The notes: generated from the letters alone by a model not told the origin. A stretch of 64,000 bases of DNA from Magnetofaba australis IT-1 (GCF_002109495.1 NZ_LVJN01000015.1:372001-436000); one strand, 5' to 3'; shown: positions 1 through 8,078, counted from the first letter of the stretch. A program made the numbers and translations.

Positions 1-23
1 ATGGATTATGTGTCCACACTTTT

Positions 24-311
24 ATGGGCTCAATTGGTGAAAAAATTCGCCCGATGCGTGAAGCGTTGGGGCTTGGGCGTGCCGAATTCGCGGAGCGGAT
101 TGGGGTGAATCGTGACGCCGTTCGCGATATTGAGGTTGGCAGAAGAAGACCAACTGAAGAGTTGATGGAAGGAATCGGGCGCGAGTGGCCCCAATTTGCC
201 TATTGGCTAATGACAGGGAAGGTTGACCCGGAGCATGGGCACATCAGCCCCGAGATTGAGCTAGAGCGTCAAAACTCCCCAGAACCCCGAACGGGTACAG
301 ACTCGCACTGA
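24..311 (+). CDS. XRE-family helix-turn-helix regulator
   Basis: A 95-residue protein with an N-terminal Cro/C1-type helix-turn-helix at about residues 3-50: a lead helix, the recognition part AEFAERIGVNRDAVRDIE, and the closing GRRRPTEELM. The following WPQFAYWLMTG is typical of small phage-like regulators that measure a helix-turn-helix plus a short dimerisation tail. The start ATG lies 23 bases from the window edge, so upstream control cannot be seen. It likely regulates genes of the island, but the target is not shown by the sequence. Confidence 0.75.
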   Translation: MGSIGEKIRPMREALGLGRAEFAERIGVNRDAVRDIEVGRRRPTEELMEGIGREWPQFAYWLMTGKVDPEHGHISPEIELERQNSPEPRTGTDSH

Positions 312-388
312 GGATTTTGGCCAAGTGGAGGCCTAACGAATCATCGTGCCTCTAAAACAACCACTTTAATATATTGTTGACGCTGATT

Positions 389-976
389 ATGTCGATCGAG
401 GCAATTTTAGGGATTTTCTTCGCATCCAAGGCATTGATTTGGATTCTTGTCGTAATGGTTTTGGTTCTGGCGATAATTTACTTATCAAAAAGCATTTCGG
501 CAAAATCGAATGAGGGAGCCCGCAACGCCAAGCGCAATCCTGGGCCGCAGAGAGCCACTGAGTCGTTCACACCCGAGGAGCCCACGTTTGATGAAGCCCC
601 AGTCGCGACACTCTCAGCCAAGAAGCCTTTGTCGAAGCCTGAAGAGATTCTCTATTGGCGATTGGTAGAGGCGCTCCCGGATCATGTGATCCTGCCCCAA
701 GTGAGTTTCAGCCGGTTCATGAAGGTGACTTGCCAGGATCGTAAAGCATACATGGCCCGGTTCGGACAGATATCCCAAAAGACCGTGGACTATCTGGTAT
801 GCGACAAGGCGTTCAACATCGTGACGGCCATTGAGCTTGACGACCGCAGCCACAAAACCGAAGACGACCGCAAGCGTGACGAGCTTTTCAAAGAGGCGGG
901 AATCCGCATCATCCGCTGGAATGTAGGCAATATGCCTAACGCTAAAGAAATTCATGTAGTGATCCAAGAAGTTTAA
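389..976 (+). CDS. Membrane-anchored DUF2726 (PD-(D/E)XK-like) protein
   Basis: About 195 residues. One strong N-terminal membrane segment (roughly residues 5-35) is followed by a polar linker and a DUF2726 domain from about residue 85 to the end. The domain shows PEEILYWRLVEALP, then VDYLVCDKAFNIVTAIELDD, then the closing GIRIIRWNV. DUF2726 is related to restriction-type PD-(D/E)XK nucleases; the VDYL aspartate and the AIELDD acidic residues would be the metal ligands. The ATG at 389 is preferred over the in-frame TTG at 374. The gene ends 35 bases before the DUF4297 gene, in the same direction, so it may belong to that operon. Its base composition is closer to the host than that of the next two genes. 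Confidence 0.7.
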   Translation: MSIEAILGIFFASKALIWILVVMVLVLAIIYLSKSISAKSNEGARNAKRNPGPQRATESFTPEEPTFDEAPVATLSAKKPLSKPEEILYWRLVEALPDHVILPQVSFSRFMKVTCQDRKAYMARFGQISQKTVDYLVCDKAFNIVTAIELDDRSHKTEDDRKRDELFKEAGIRIIRWNVGNMPNAKEIHVVIQEV

Positions 977-1011
977 TTAGACGAATAGCCTGAAAAATCA
1001 ATAAATTGAAA

Positions 1012-2157
1012 ATGGAAAATAAACAAGCAAGTGAAATATTACAAGTAGCTACAAACAAGGCGATTGCCGAGACCGGTGGTGGACACAATCAGAAAGGGAT
1101 TGAGTTCCAACGGGTGTGGGCAGTATATCGCATGTTTACACTTGTCGATTCAGGGGCTAAAGATTTCCTGTTCTTGTTTGAGGTGATTCAGGATGTTGCT
1201 GTGCTTGATTCGGTTGAGTCGCCAACTCAAATCTGTCTTTATCAGGTAAAAAAAGATGATCGTAAAGAGTGGACGTGGGCAAGACTTACGAACTTACCTG
1301 AACCAGGAAAAAAAAGACGTGTAACAAAGAACAAGCCAGCTGAGATAAATGATAGTCCAATTGGGAAGCTCTATTCTTCAATTGTAGAGTTTAGTAACCT
1401 AAAGAGCTCTGGGGCTTTTGTTTCAAATAGGGGTTGTGATCTTAAGTTAACAGGTGGGCGAAATGCTGCTACGTCAGTATCAAGCGACCTCTCACAATTA
1501 GAAGCAACTTACTTAGCTCAACTGACAACAGAGTTGAAAACCCTTCATGGGGCATGTACTCTACCCGTCGACCCCTCACTTATCCACATTGAGAAGTTTG
1601 ATATTTCGACAACTACGCCGATAGATCATTTGATCGGAGTGGTTGCTAAATTTCTTAATAAACGTAGCCCTAAACATGCGGGTCAGGCCGAATCACTAGT
1701 TAATGCATTGTTGATGAAGGTCGCACCTTTGAGCGCTAAGACTGACGCTTGTTCAACAATTGAGGAAATATGTAAAGAAAGAGGCTATTCTTATAAAGAG
1801 TTTGTATTAGCATTGCGAGACTTAGAAAGTCTCCCAGATGTAGAGGTGTTGCTAGACGGCTGGCTTGTCGAGCTCCTGAATAAAGGAGCAATTACTTTTA
1901 TGGAAAAGCCTGCTATAACCGTTGCAGCCGCGAAAATTGCACGCTTGAAACTTCTAGATCATGATGACCCATTAGTCGACTCATTATTATTGGATGTCAA
2001 TAATTGGCTTGATAGAAATGAGTTGGAGTATAGTCTTGTGGACTTTTTTAGTAAGGCAAGGAAGGAAATAGCCTCTGCTCACCCTGAGATTCGCTTCCCG
2101 GAATTTGCAGCACATTTTCTCGTTAGGGCATTAGAAAAATGCGTGGACCTAAGTTAA
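1012..2157 (+). CDS. DUF4297/Cap4-type nuclease, putative anti-phage effector (LmuA-like)
   Basis: A 381-residue protein. Residues about 20-90 match the DUF4297 (Cap4) nuclease core: GHNQKGIEFQRVWAVYRMF, then FEVIQDVAVLD, then ICLYQVKKDD. The aspartates and the QxK motif are the expected PD-(D/E)XK metal site. DUF4297 endonucleases act as DNA-cutting effectors in CBASS (Cap4) and as LmuA in Lamassu. The C-terminal half is helical and not recognised; it could be the sensor or partner-binding part. The gene is followed after 33 bases by an SMC-like ATPase, the partner expected in Lamassu and in ABC-three-component systems. ATG 1012 is chosen over TTG 1006. The coding region is markedly AT-rich. 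Confidence 0.72.
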   Translation: MENKQASEILQVATNKAIAETGGGHNQKGIEFQRVWAVYRMFTLVDSGAKDFLFLFEVIQDVAVLDSVESPTQICLYQVKKDDRKEWTWARLTNLPEPGKKRRVTKNKPAEINDSPIGKLYSSIVEFSNLKSSGAFVSNRGCDLKLTGGRNAATSVSSDLSQLEATYLAQLTTELKTLHGACTLPVDPSLIHIEKFDISTTTPIDHLIGVVAKFLNKRSPKHAGQAESLVNALLMKVAPLSAKTDACSTIEEICKERGYSYKEFVLALRDLESLPDVEVLLDGWLVELLNKGAITFMEKPAITVAAAKIARLKLLDHDDPLVDSLLLDVNNWLDRNELEYSLVDFFSKARKEIASAHPEIRFPEFAAHFLVRALEKCVDLS

Positions 2158-2190
2158 GAAAGCTAGTCAGGAACCTTCGGACGAGATCTT

Positions 2191-3882
2191 ATGAGAAACT
2201 TCCTATTCGAAAGTGTTTGGATGCTCTCTCACCGGGACAAAACAGCTCGGTTTGTGGAGCTTCACCCCAAAAAGAACCTGATATGGGGGCGGAATCATAC
2301 GGGCAAGTCGAGCTTGGTGAAGACACTATTTCTAACATTAGGGGCAAGACCTCAAGGTAAGTTAGATAAGTGGGATGAATATACAGTTTCATTAGTTACA
2401 TTTCAAATAGATGGTCAAAGATTAAGTGTGTTACATAAATCTGGGATGAGGGCTCTATTTTATGATAATGGAGAATTGCATGCTGCCACGTCTGACTTCC
2501 CAGAGTGGTGCGAAATTTTTTCAGGAATCACAGGTTTTAATCTAATCCTCTCGGGCAAAAATTCACATAGTGTACAGGCTGACCCGAACTGTTTTTTTCT
2601 GCCATTCTATATTAACCAGGATGGAAGCTGGCAGTCGTCTTGGAGCACATTCCCAGCAATACATCAGTTCAAGGACCCTTATAAGTCAATCCTTGACTAT
2701 TTTTCAGGGGTAAAGCCCCCAGAGTACTACAAGGCTAAGGTTCAACATGATGCTGAACAACTTCTGCTTGCAGATCAGCAGAAAGAACGGAGTTTACTGG
2801 AGAAGGCCCGTGACCGGCTCTCAGTGAAGCTGCCACAGTCTGGCCCTAAACTGGACCCAGAAAACTTCAAATTTGAAATTGAACAACTGACGAGAGAAGT
2901 AACAGAACTAAATAAAGAGCAAGAGAGATTGCGGGAGAAAGCCGTTTCAGAACGTGATCTATTATCTAGTATTAATAAGCAGGTAAGTTTAGCCAAGCAG
3001 GTGTTGGGTGCCTATGAGCATGACGCAATGTTTCTACGCAAAGGGGATAGAGGCGTTTTGGTTTGCCCCGTCTGCCATGCTGAGCATAAAGAAGCTTTCA
3101 TAGAATTGCTTTCCTTTGTGGACGATGCACGATCTCTATATAGATTTACTGAGAAAATGGAAAGTGATGCAAGTGAAATCCAGGTTAAGATTAATAGGAC
3201 ATTATCTGAAATTTGTAGTCTTGAGGCGCATTACCAAAAAATTTCACGGCTTCTTAATGTCAGGAGAGGTGAGCTACAGTTTCATCAAGTGATTGAGAGT
3301 ATAGGTGCTGAGCAGGCATATTCGGTATTTGCAGAAGAGTTTAATGCTCTCGATAGTGAAATAGCAAATCGAGTAGAAATGATTAGAATGCTAAAAGCCG
3401 AGTTGAAGAGTTTTGATAATCGAAAACGTTCTTCGGATATCTTGAAACATTTTCGTGATGCATACTCAGCTGCATTGTTTGAATTAAGCGTCTCAATAGA
3501 CAAGAAGCCATCGCAACTTAATAGTCGACCTAAGATTTCCGGCAGTGCAGGGCCCCGGGCTGTTTTGGCCTACTATGCAGCTATTTGGGCACTATGTTAT
3601 GGGGAGTATGGTTCATTCAATGTTCCTTTGGTGATTGACTCACCTAATCAGCAAGGGCAGGATGATATTAATTTGCCGAAAGTTATAAGCTTCGTTACTG
3701 ATAAGCTTCCTTCTAATGCTCAATTGATTCTTGGTTCGGAATTGAAGCCAGATCAAGGGTTTGATAACGAAATTATTCTTGATCGGCCCTATAATTTGCT
3801 AGAGGAACAGTTTTATGAAGATGCTCTTGCCGAGGTAGGACCATTAGAGAAGCAGATGTTTGATAGTCTTAGCAAAGGGTAG
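2191..3882 (+). CDS. SMC/Rad50-like ATPase with zinc hook, putative anti-phage partner (LmuB-like)
   Basis: 563 residues. The Walker A motif is GRNHTGKSSL near residues 33-42. Two long coiled-coil arms (about 190-270 and 310-410) flank a CPVCHAEH zinc hook near residue 291. The C-terminal ATPase half has a serine-rich signature (SGSAGPRAVLAYY) and a Walker B-like stretch VPLVIDSPNQQGQ. This is the layout of Rad50/SMC-type ABC ATPases. Together with the upstream DUF4297 nuclease it resembles Lamassu (LmuA plus LmuB) or other ABC-three-component defence systems, in which the ATPase senses DNA and controls the nuclease. No separate small middle component is seen between the two genes. AT-rich like its neighbour. 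Assignment of the family is firm; the defence role is inferred. Confidence 0.75.
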   Translation: MRNFLFESVWMLSHRDKTARFVELHPKKNLIWGRNHTGKSSLVKTLFLTLGARPQGKLDKWDEYTVSLVTFQIDGQRLSVLHKSGMRALFYDNGELHAATSDFPEWCEIFSGITGFNLILSGKNSHSVQADPNCFFLPFYINQDGSWQSSWSTFPAIHQFKDPYKSILDYFSGVKPPEYYKAKVQHDAEQLLLADQQKERSLLEKARDRLSVKLPQSGPKLDPENFKFEIEQLTREVTELNKEQERLREKAVSERDLLSSINKQVSLAKQVLGAYEHDAMFLRKGDRGVLVCPVCHAEHKEAFIELLSFVDDARSLYRFTEKMESDASEIQVKINRTLSEICSLEAHYQKISRLLNVRRGELQFHQVIESIGAEQAYSVFAEEFNALDSEIANRVEMIRMLKAELKSFDNRKRSSDILKHFRDAYSAALFELSVSIDKKPSQLNSRPKISGSAGPRAVLAYYAAIWALCYGEYGSFNVPLVIDSPNQQGQDDINLPKVISFVTDKLPSNAQLILGSELKPDQGFDNEIILDRPYNLLEEQFYEDALAEVGPLEKQMFDSLSKG

Positions 3883-3938
3883 TTGCTCAGTTTGCGTTAA
3901 TATATATTGTAAATTATCCTAGCTAATATTGTAAGCGC

Positions 3939-4196
3939 TCAGTAGTGGAACCGACATTGGATGATGACGATATCCCCGTCATCGATAGCATAAACCAAGC
4001 GATGTTCGCTGTTAATGCGACGTGACCAATAGCCAGTTAGATTCTCTTTCAGGCGCTCAGGTTTGCCGATGCCTGAGAACGGGTCACGCTGGATATCGCG
4101 GATCAATTCGTTGAGCCGCTTCACCATCTTGCGGTCATTCTCCTTGATCCAGTATTCGTAATCGGCCCAGCCGTCCGGCGTGAAACAGATGTTCAT
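3939..4196 (-). CDS. yoeB: YoeB-family mRNA interferase toxin
   Basis: 85 residues, the normal YoeB length. It begins with FTPDGWADYEYW and carries DPFSGIGKPERLKENLTGYWSRRI followed by the terminal CRFHY. YoeB cuts mRNA in the ribosomal A site. The conserved Glu (HPER-like KPERL), Arg (SEHRLVY) and terminal His-Tyr needed for cleavage are all present, so it is likely active. Its ATG overlaps the antitoxin stop codon by four bases (ATGA, 4193-4196), which gives coupled translation. Confidence 0.92.
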   Translation of the reverse strand: MNICFTPDGWADYEYWIKENDRKMVKRLNELIRDIQRDPFSGIGKPERLKENLTGYWSRRINSEHRLVYAIDDGDIVIIQCRFHY

Positions 4197-4447
4197 GGAT
4201 CAATCAAATCCCGCTTCTTGGCCTTGCCCGCTTTGTGCTGCTCAATGGAGGACATGAGCCGTTCAGCATTGGCAGGCGTGCGCAGAAGGTAAACAGTCTC
4301 CTGCCAACTGCGATACTCCTCTTCGGACATCAGCACCACATTGCCGCCCTTTTGCCGTGAAATGAAAATCGCTTCGCGATCCTCAACAGCCCGGTCCATC
4401 ACAGACTTCAGATTCTGCCGAGCATCGGTGTAGTTGATCACTTGCAT
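4193..4447 (-). CDS. yefM: YefM-family antitoxin
   Basis: 84 residues of the Phd/YefM family: N-terminal YTDARQNLKSVMDRA, then FISRQKGGNVVLMSEEEYRSWQET, then a loose C-terminal tail that would wrap the toxin. YefM represses its own operon, strongly when bound to YoeB. A GGAG lies just upstream of the ATG. A TGTACA-type palindrome typical of YefM operators lies about 60 bases upstream (4505-4521). The pair stabilises islands such as this one. Confidence 0.92.
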   Translation of the reverse strand: MQVINYTDARQNLKSVMDRAVEDREAIFISRQKGGNVVLMSEEEYRSWQETVYLLRTPANAERLMSSIEQHKAGKAKKRDLIDP

Positions 4448-4504
4448 GGAAGGACTCCAGTAGCCCGAATGTGGACGAATGACCCAATCAGGTCAAGAAT
4501 AAAC

Positions 4505-4521
4505 TGTACAGGTAATTGTAC
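4505..4521. promoter_or_regulatory. Candidate YefM-YoeB operator
   Basis: TGTACA at 4505-4510 faces a second half-site TTGTAC at 4516-4521. YefM of Escherichia coli is known to bind palindromes with a TGTACA core. The site lies upstream of yefM on its promoter side, where autoregulation would act. Binding here is inferred. Confidence 0.5.
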
Positions 4522-4648
4522 GTTTAGCCGTTGGTTCTGTCAACCAAGTGTCAACGCCAGTGTCTGAAACAGTCCGATAGAGTCAGATAGCGAAAAGACC
4601 AGGCGGTTCATTATCAGACTGTTACGGACTCTGTTGGACGCTTGCAGG

Positions 4649-4696
4649 TGGCTACGAACCAGGTGGTCGGAGGTTCGAATCCTTCCGGGCGCGCCA
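4649..4696 (+). other. 3' half of tRNA-Arg(ACG): attachment-site copy
   Basis: The bases match tRNA-Arg(ACG) from within the anticodon stem to the end: anticodon loop CTACGAA, stem CCAGG, variable loop, T arm GGAGG-TTCGAAT-CCTTC, acceptor strand CGGGCGC, discriminator G and an encoded CCA. The 5' half is absent: no GCGCCCG acceptor strand or D arm stands at 4621-4648, and the 5' anticodon stem no longer pairs. Such fragments are left when an integrase inserts an element into the 3' end of a tRNA gene. It is not a working tRNA. Confidence 0.8.
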
Positions 4697-4708
4697 TTTT
4701 GAAGCCTA

Positions 4709-4743
4709 AACGGCCCGAGTCGAAAGACTCGGGCCGTTTTTTT
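4709..4743 (+). terminator. Rho-independent terminator of the original tRNA-Arg gene
   Basis: An 11-bp stem, CGGCCCGAGTC paired with GACTCGGGCCG around a GAAA loop, is followed by seven T residues. It lies 12 bases past the tRNA CCA, so it belonged to the chromosomal tRNA before the island arrived. Confidence 0.9.
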
Positions 4744-4851
4744 GTGCCGGAGATGGTGCTGTGTGAATCAACAGAGCGTGTGAGCGCTGATGATGTTTTC
4801 GCCGAGAGGGCCCTTACCAGATGGGCTCTGCTCTCCTGGTGCTAGGATGCT

Positions 4852-4880
4852 GATTAACCTATATTGTTAGAAGGTTAATC
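4852..4880. promoter_or_regulatory. Inverted repeat upstream of the 4949 gene
   Basis: Perfect 9-bp arms GATTAACCT and AGGTTAATC with an 11-base AT-rich spacer, 69 bases before the next start codon. It has no T-run, so a protein-binding operator is more likely than a terminator. Nothing else was seen in 4744-4948. Confidence 0.35.
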
Positions 4881-4948
4881 AAAATCATTGCTGTGACAGA
4901 ACGCGCTGTCGCCCCATTGGCTGAAACGGTATTTGGGAGTGTTCTCAT

Positions 4949-5833
4949 ATGGGATTTGTATCCAAGGGGCGCCAGATCAATGTGAAATACGCCATTACAT
5001 TACGCCTGTGGGCTCTGTTTCATTTGCTGACGGTGTTTGCAGTTTTTTACACACACCCATTCGAACAGATGGGCGCGGATCTCCGCTTTCAGGCTGTGGC
5101 TCTTGCGCTGGTTGGCCTGCTTATCTTTTTCCGGCGAGCAGAAGGGTTCTCCATTGAATTGGGGATCGCCTTGGGATTTGCGCCGCCAGCTCTGTACAGG
5201 CTGATTTTTATTGAGTGGCCGGGGTTAGAGGGCCATTTTCAGAACTCAATTGGCGATGTTTTTCGTTCGATTCTGTTTCACCTCGTCATCTCGCTCTACT
5301 TTTTAGTGGTATGGCGGAGACATTTGCGCGCGTTTCTGCACAATCGCTGGGTGAGCATCGCGATTGTGGCTGGCGCCACCACGCTTATGGGATGGTGGGT
5401 TCATGCAGATGGCGTGAAAAGCTTGATGCGGATGAAAGAGGTTCTGACAAGCAGAGCATCGGCGCCACAATTTCCCCATGTCGTGACATCGCCTCAATCG
5501 CAAACCCCGCAATCGAGCGGTTCCACTGAGGCGGAGCAAGCCATCCCCCCTTCCTGTCCCATGCCAGAACGCGAAATTCTGCTGGTGAAAATCGCCGAGT
5601 GCCAATGCGCGGCGGAGTTTGTTCCGCCCCTGTCGGAGATCTATTACATTCCAACCGTTCCACAGGATCTCAAACAGGCGATCTTGCAGACGACATTGAC
5701 GAAAATTGGTGAACGGAATTACCGCAAAGGTCTCGATCTCTATATCAGTCAGATCACGCAGGAGTGCAATAAGCGGGGCGGAGATGTGCAAGCGTGTGTT
5801 TGCAAACATCTCTCCGAGCCATTGGCGCCATGA
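4949..5833 (+). CDS. Unknown four-helix membrane protein with cysteine-containing C-terminal domain
   Basis: 294 residues, family not recognised. Four or so hydrophobic stretches occupy the first half: about 18-36, 48-64 (VALALVGLLIFF), 103-120 (ILFHLVISLYFLVVW) and 134-152. A proline/serine-rich linker (about 165-195) leads to a soluble C-terminal domain of about 100 residues with five cysteines, including a CQC near 212 and a CVC near 284. The ATG has GGGAG at a fitting distance. It stands alone between the island border and the convergent kinase operon. A weak hairpin (GACGG/CCGTC) follows the stop codon. Confidence 0.6.
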   Translation: MGFVSKGRQINVKYAITLRLWALFHLLTVFAVFYTHPFEQMGADLRFQAVALALVGLLIFFRRAEGFSIELGIALGFAPPALYRLIFIEWPGLEGHFQNSIGDVFRSILFHLVISLYFLVVWRRHLRAFLHNRWVSIAIVAGATTLMGWWVHADGVKSLMRMKEVLTSRASAPQFPHVVTSPQSQTPQSSGSTEAEQAIPPSCPMPEREILLVKIAECQCAAEFVPPLSEIYYIPTVPQDLKQAILQTTLTKIGERNYRKGLDLYISQITQECNKRGGDVQACVCKHLSEPLAP

Positions 5834-5896
5834 TGTGGACGGAGTTTGCCGTCTCTTCTGTTGTCTGGAACGCGGCCTGAATCTGGCTGCAATCGA

Positions 5897-7042
5897 TTAC
5901 AGGCTGGCGGGCGGCGGCGTAATGGGCAGGCGCACGGTCAGTGTGACGCCATGTTCGGCGCTGCTCTGCATCTCAATGTCGCCATGGTGGGCGCGGGCCA
6001 TCAATCGCGCTGAGTAGGCGCCCAATCCGGTGCCGTCCTTTTTCCCTGCGGTGGCGTATTTTTCAAAGAATCGCGCCCGGATGGCCTCGGGCGCCTGGCC
6101 ATGGTTATGGATGCGAATCATCGCCTCGGCGTCATGCCGCTCCAGGGTCACGGTGATGCAGGAGTTGCTCGGGGCCGCTTCGGCGGCATTCTGCAACAGA
6201 TTGCCAAACAGGGTGTAGCAGAGCGACTCTTCCGCTTGAATGAGGAAAGGCGCGGCGTCTGCTGAGACGCCGGACAAGGTGACGTCCTTGGCGTTGGCGA
6301 TGGGGGCGCAGCCGTCCCACACCTCACGGATCACCTGCATCAGATCAACCGGCGCATACCGCACCGCATAGTCGCCGTTCTCGATTTTAAACAGCACCAG
6401 CGTGCTGTTGGCTTGGTTCATGGCTTGACGCGCCGCACGATGGATCGCTTGCAGCATCTCTGCGGTGTCGTCGTTGCCGTCACACTCATCAAGCAGGAGT
6501 TCGCAAAAACCGAGGATTCGCGACAGAGGGGATTTCAAGTCGTGCCGGGTGATGCGGTCCACATCCTCGCGCAGACGCACGTTCTCTTCCAGAATCTGGT
6601 TGCGCGCGGCCATCGCCTCAGCCTGTTCGGTCAGCGCGTTATGGGCCTGTTTGAGCTGAATGTGGGTGCGCACTCGCGCACGCACGATTAGCGCGTTGAT
6701 GGGTTTGGTGATGAAATCCACTGCGCCCGCCTCCAGCGCGCGCACCTCATCCTCTTCCGTGGTGTGGGCGGTGATAAAGATGACCGGAATATGCGCCAAC
6801 GCCTTGTCGGCTTTGAGGCGGCGGCAGGTTTCATAGCCGTCCAGACCGGGCATCTCCACATCGAGCAGGATCAGATCCGGCGCGGTGTGCGCGCAGTGCT
6901 CCAGCGCCTTCTCGCCACTGGCGGCCATGAACACATCGCCTTCGCTCTGCACAATTTGGTAGAGCGCATGGATGTTGGTCGGCTGGTCGTCGACGATGAG
7001 AATTCTGGGCGCGGGTTGTTTGTTCAGCAGTTGTTCAGGCAT
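5897..7042 (-). CDS. Response regulator-histidine kinase (REC-HisKA-HATPase)
   Basis: 381 residues from the ATG at 7042, which has GGAGAGAG just upstream; a longer frame to 7093 is less likely. An N-terminal receiver domain (residues 12-128) has phosphorylation site Asp61 in DLILLDVEMPGLDGYE. A coiled linker follows. The kinase dimerisation helix has ITRHDLKSPL (His167), and the ATP-binding domain has a GTGLGAYSARLM lid (about 345). No membrane segment is present, so it is cytoplasmic. It is the last gene of a signalling operon after the GGDEF gene, 94 bases downstream of it. It probably takes phosphate on its receiver from the large kinase upstream, but this is inferred. Confidence 0.9.
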   Translation of the reverse strand: MPEQLLNKQPAPRILIVDDQPTNIHALYQIVQSEGDVFMAASGEKALEHCAHTAPDLILLDVEMPGLDGYETCRRLKADKALAHIPVIFITAHTTEEDEVRALEAGAVDFITKPINALIVRARVRTHIQLKQAHNALTEQAEAMAARNQILEENVRLREDVDRITRHDLKSPLSRILGFCELLLDECDGNDDTAEMLQAIHRAARQAMNQANSTLVLFKIENGDYAVRYAPVDLMQVIREVWDGCAPIANAKDVTLSGVSADAAPFLIQAEESLCYTLFGNLLQNAAEAAPSNSCITVTLERHDAEAMIRIHNHGQAPEAIRARFFEKYATAGKKDGTGLGAYSARLMARAHHGDIEMQSSAEHGVTLTVRLPITPPPASL

Positions 7043-7136
7043 GGTCTCTCTCCACCTGATTCGCTCGCCGGAAGGCGGCTCGGCCGATGACATGAGCGCT
7101 TGTTGCGCTGGGGAGAGTCTGTCGTGACATTACGTG

Positions 7137-8078
7137 TTATCCATCTTCCGCTTCGCTGATCTCCACCCGGTTGCGGCCTGCGCCTTTGGCGGCGTAGAGG
7201 GCCTGGTCCGCCAACAGGAGCAGGCGTTCCCAGGCGTCGTGGCTGGAGGGTTTTAACGTGGCGGCGCCGATGCTGACTGTGACGACCTCAGCACAGGCTG
7301 AGGCGGGGTGCGGCAGTCCAAGTTGCGCGATCTGCTGACGAATGTGCTCCGCCTTGGTCAGAGCCCCTTTGCGTGTGGTCTGAGGCAGTAGGCAGACAAA
7401 CTCTTCGCCGCCGTAACGCGCCGCCAAATCGTGGGGGCGACCCATGTTTTGCGCAATGACAGACGCCACTTGGCGCAGGCAGGCGTCGCCTTGGGGGTGG
7501 CCCTGGTCATCGTTGTAGCGTTTGAAATAGTCCACGTCGAGCAGGAGCAGAGAGAGCGGCGCGCCATGGCGTTGGCAGTGGCGCCACTCCTGACGCAGGG
7601 CGTGATCAAAATAGCGGCGGTTGGCGATCTGCGTGAGGGCGTCCTCCTGCGCTTGTCGGCGCAACAGGTCGCTTTGCGCTTTGAGCGTTAACTGGGTGGA
7701 GACGCGGGCGTGGGCAATGGCGTGGTTGACCGGCTTGTGGATGAAGTCGGCGCCGCCGATCTGCAGGGCGCGCGCCTCATCGTCGGCGCTGGCGTGGCCA
7801 GTGACAAAGATCACTGGAATATCGGCGCTGCGGTGATCCTGTTTGAGGCGCTGGCACACCTCATACCCGTTCATATCCGGCATCTCCACATCCAGCAGGA
7901 TCAGATCCGGCGGGGCGTCGTTGCGACAGAACGCCAACGCCTGCTCGCCGCCAGTGGCCATAAAGATGTCGCCGACTGGCTCCACGGCGTGGTAGAGCGC
8001 CTGAATATTCCCCGGTTGATCATCCACGATCAAAATGCGGGGTTTGCTCTCACTCTGACTTATCGTGCGACGCTTCAT
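7137..8078 (-). CDS. Response regulator diguanylate cyclase (REC-GGDEF)
   Basis: 313 residues. The receiver domain at 13-130 has Asp63 (LLDVEMPDMNGYE), and the GGDEF domain follows at about 145-305. The active-site motif is GGEEF (223-227), which is catalytically competent. RPHD just before it (214-217) is the RxxD inhibitory site for product feedback. It would make cyclic di-GMP from two GTP when phosphorylated (PleD/WspR-like logic). The start overlaps the end of the large kinase gene by 29 bases, so the two are co-transcribed and probably form a kinase-response regulator pair. Confidence 0.93.
   Translation of the reverse strand: MKRRTISQSESKPRILIVDDQPGNIQALYHAVEPVGDIFMATGGEQALAFCRNDAPPDLILLDVEMPDMNGYEVCQRLKQDHRSADIPVIFVTGHASADDEARALQIGGADFIHKPVNHAIAHARVSTQLTLKAQSDLLRRQAQEDALTQIANRRYFDHALRQEWRHCQRHGAPLSLLLLDVDYFKRYNDDQGHPQGDACLRQVASVIAQNMGRPHDLAARYGGEEFVCLLPQTTRKGALTKAEHIRQQIAQLGLPHPASACAEVVTVSIGAATLKPSSHDAWERLLLLADQALYAAKGAGRNRVEISEAEDG

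Larger units (their letters stand above)
1..4696. mobile_element. Right-hand end of an integrated genomic island at a tRNA-Arg site
   Basis: The stretch holds a phage-repressor-like regulator, a putative defence operon and a toxin-antitoxin pair, and ends exactly in a duplicated 3' half of a tRNA-Arg gene (4649-4696). Bases about 1000-3930 are clearly richer in A and T than the rest of the window, a usual sign of transfer. No integrase is visible; it would lie left of the window, with the intact tRNA gene. The terminator just right of the tRNA fragment belongs to the original chromosomal tRNA, so the chromosome backbone resumes there. The left border cannot be placed. Confidence 0.7.

Noticed and set aside
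2139-2360. Small gene between the nuclease and the ATPase (a possible third Lamassu component)
   Set aside because: It overlaps the ATPase start in another frame, has no ribosome site and no recognisable domain.
4621-4696. A complete tRNA gene ending at 4696
   Set aside because: The 5' acceptor strand and D arm are absent and the 5' anticodon stem does not pair. Only the 3' half is present.
4642-4845. A 67-residue reading frame over the tRNA fragment and terminator
   Set aside because: It runs through the tRNA 3' half and its terminator and has no ribosome site; it is a chance frame.
5303-5809. Minus-strand frame of 168 residues under the 4949 gene
   Set aside because: The plus-strand frame has a start with a ribosome site and membrane helices; the minus frame is its shadow.
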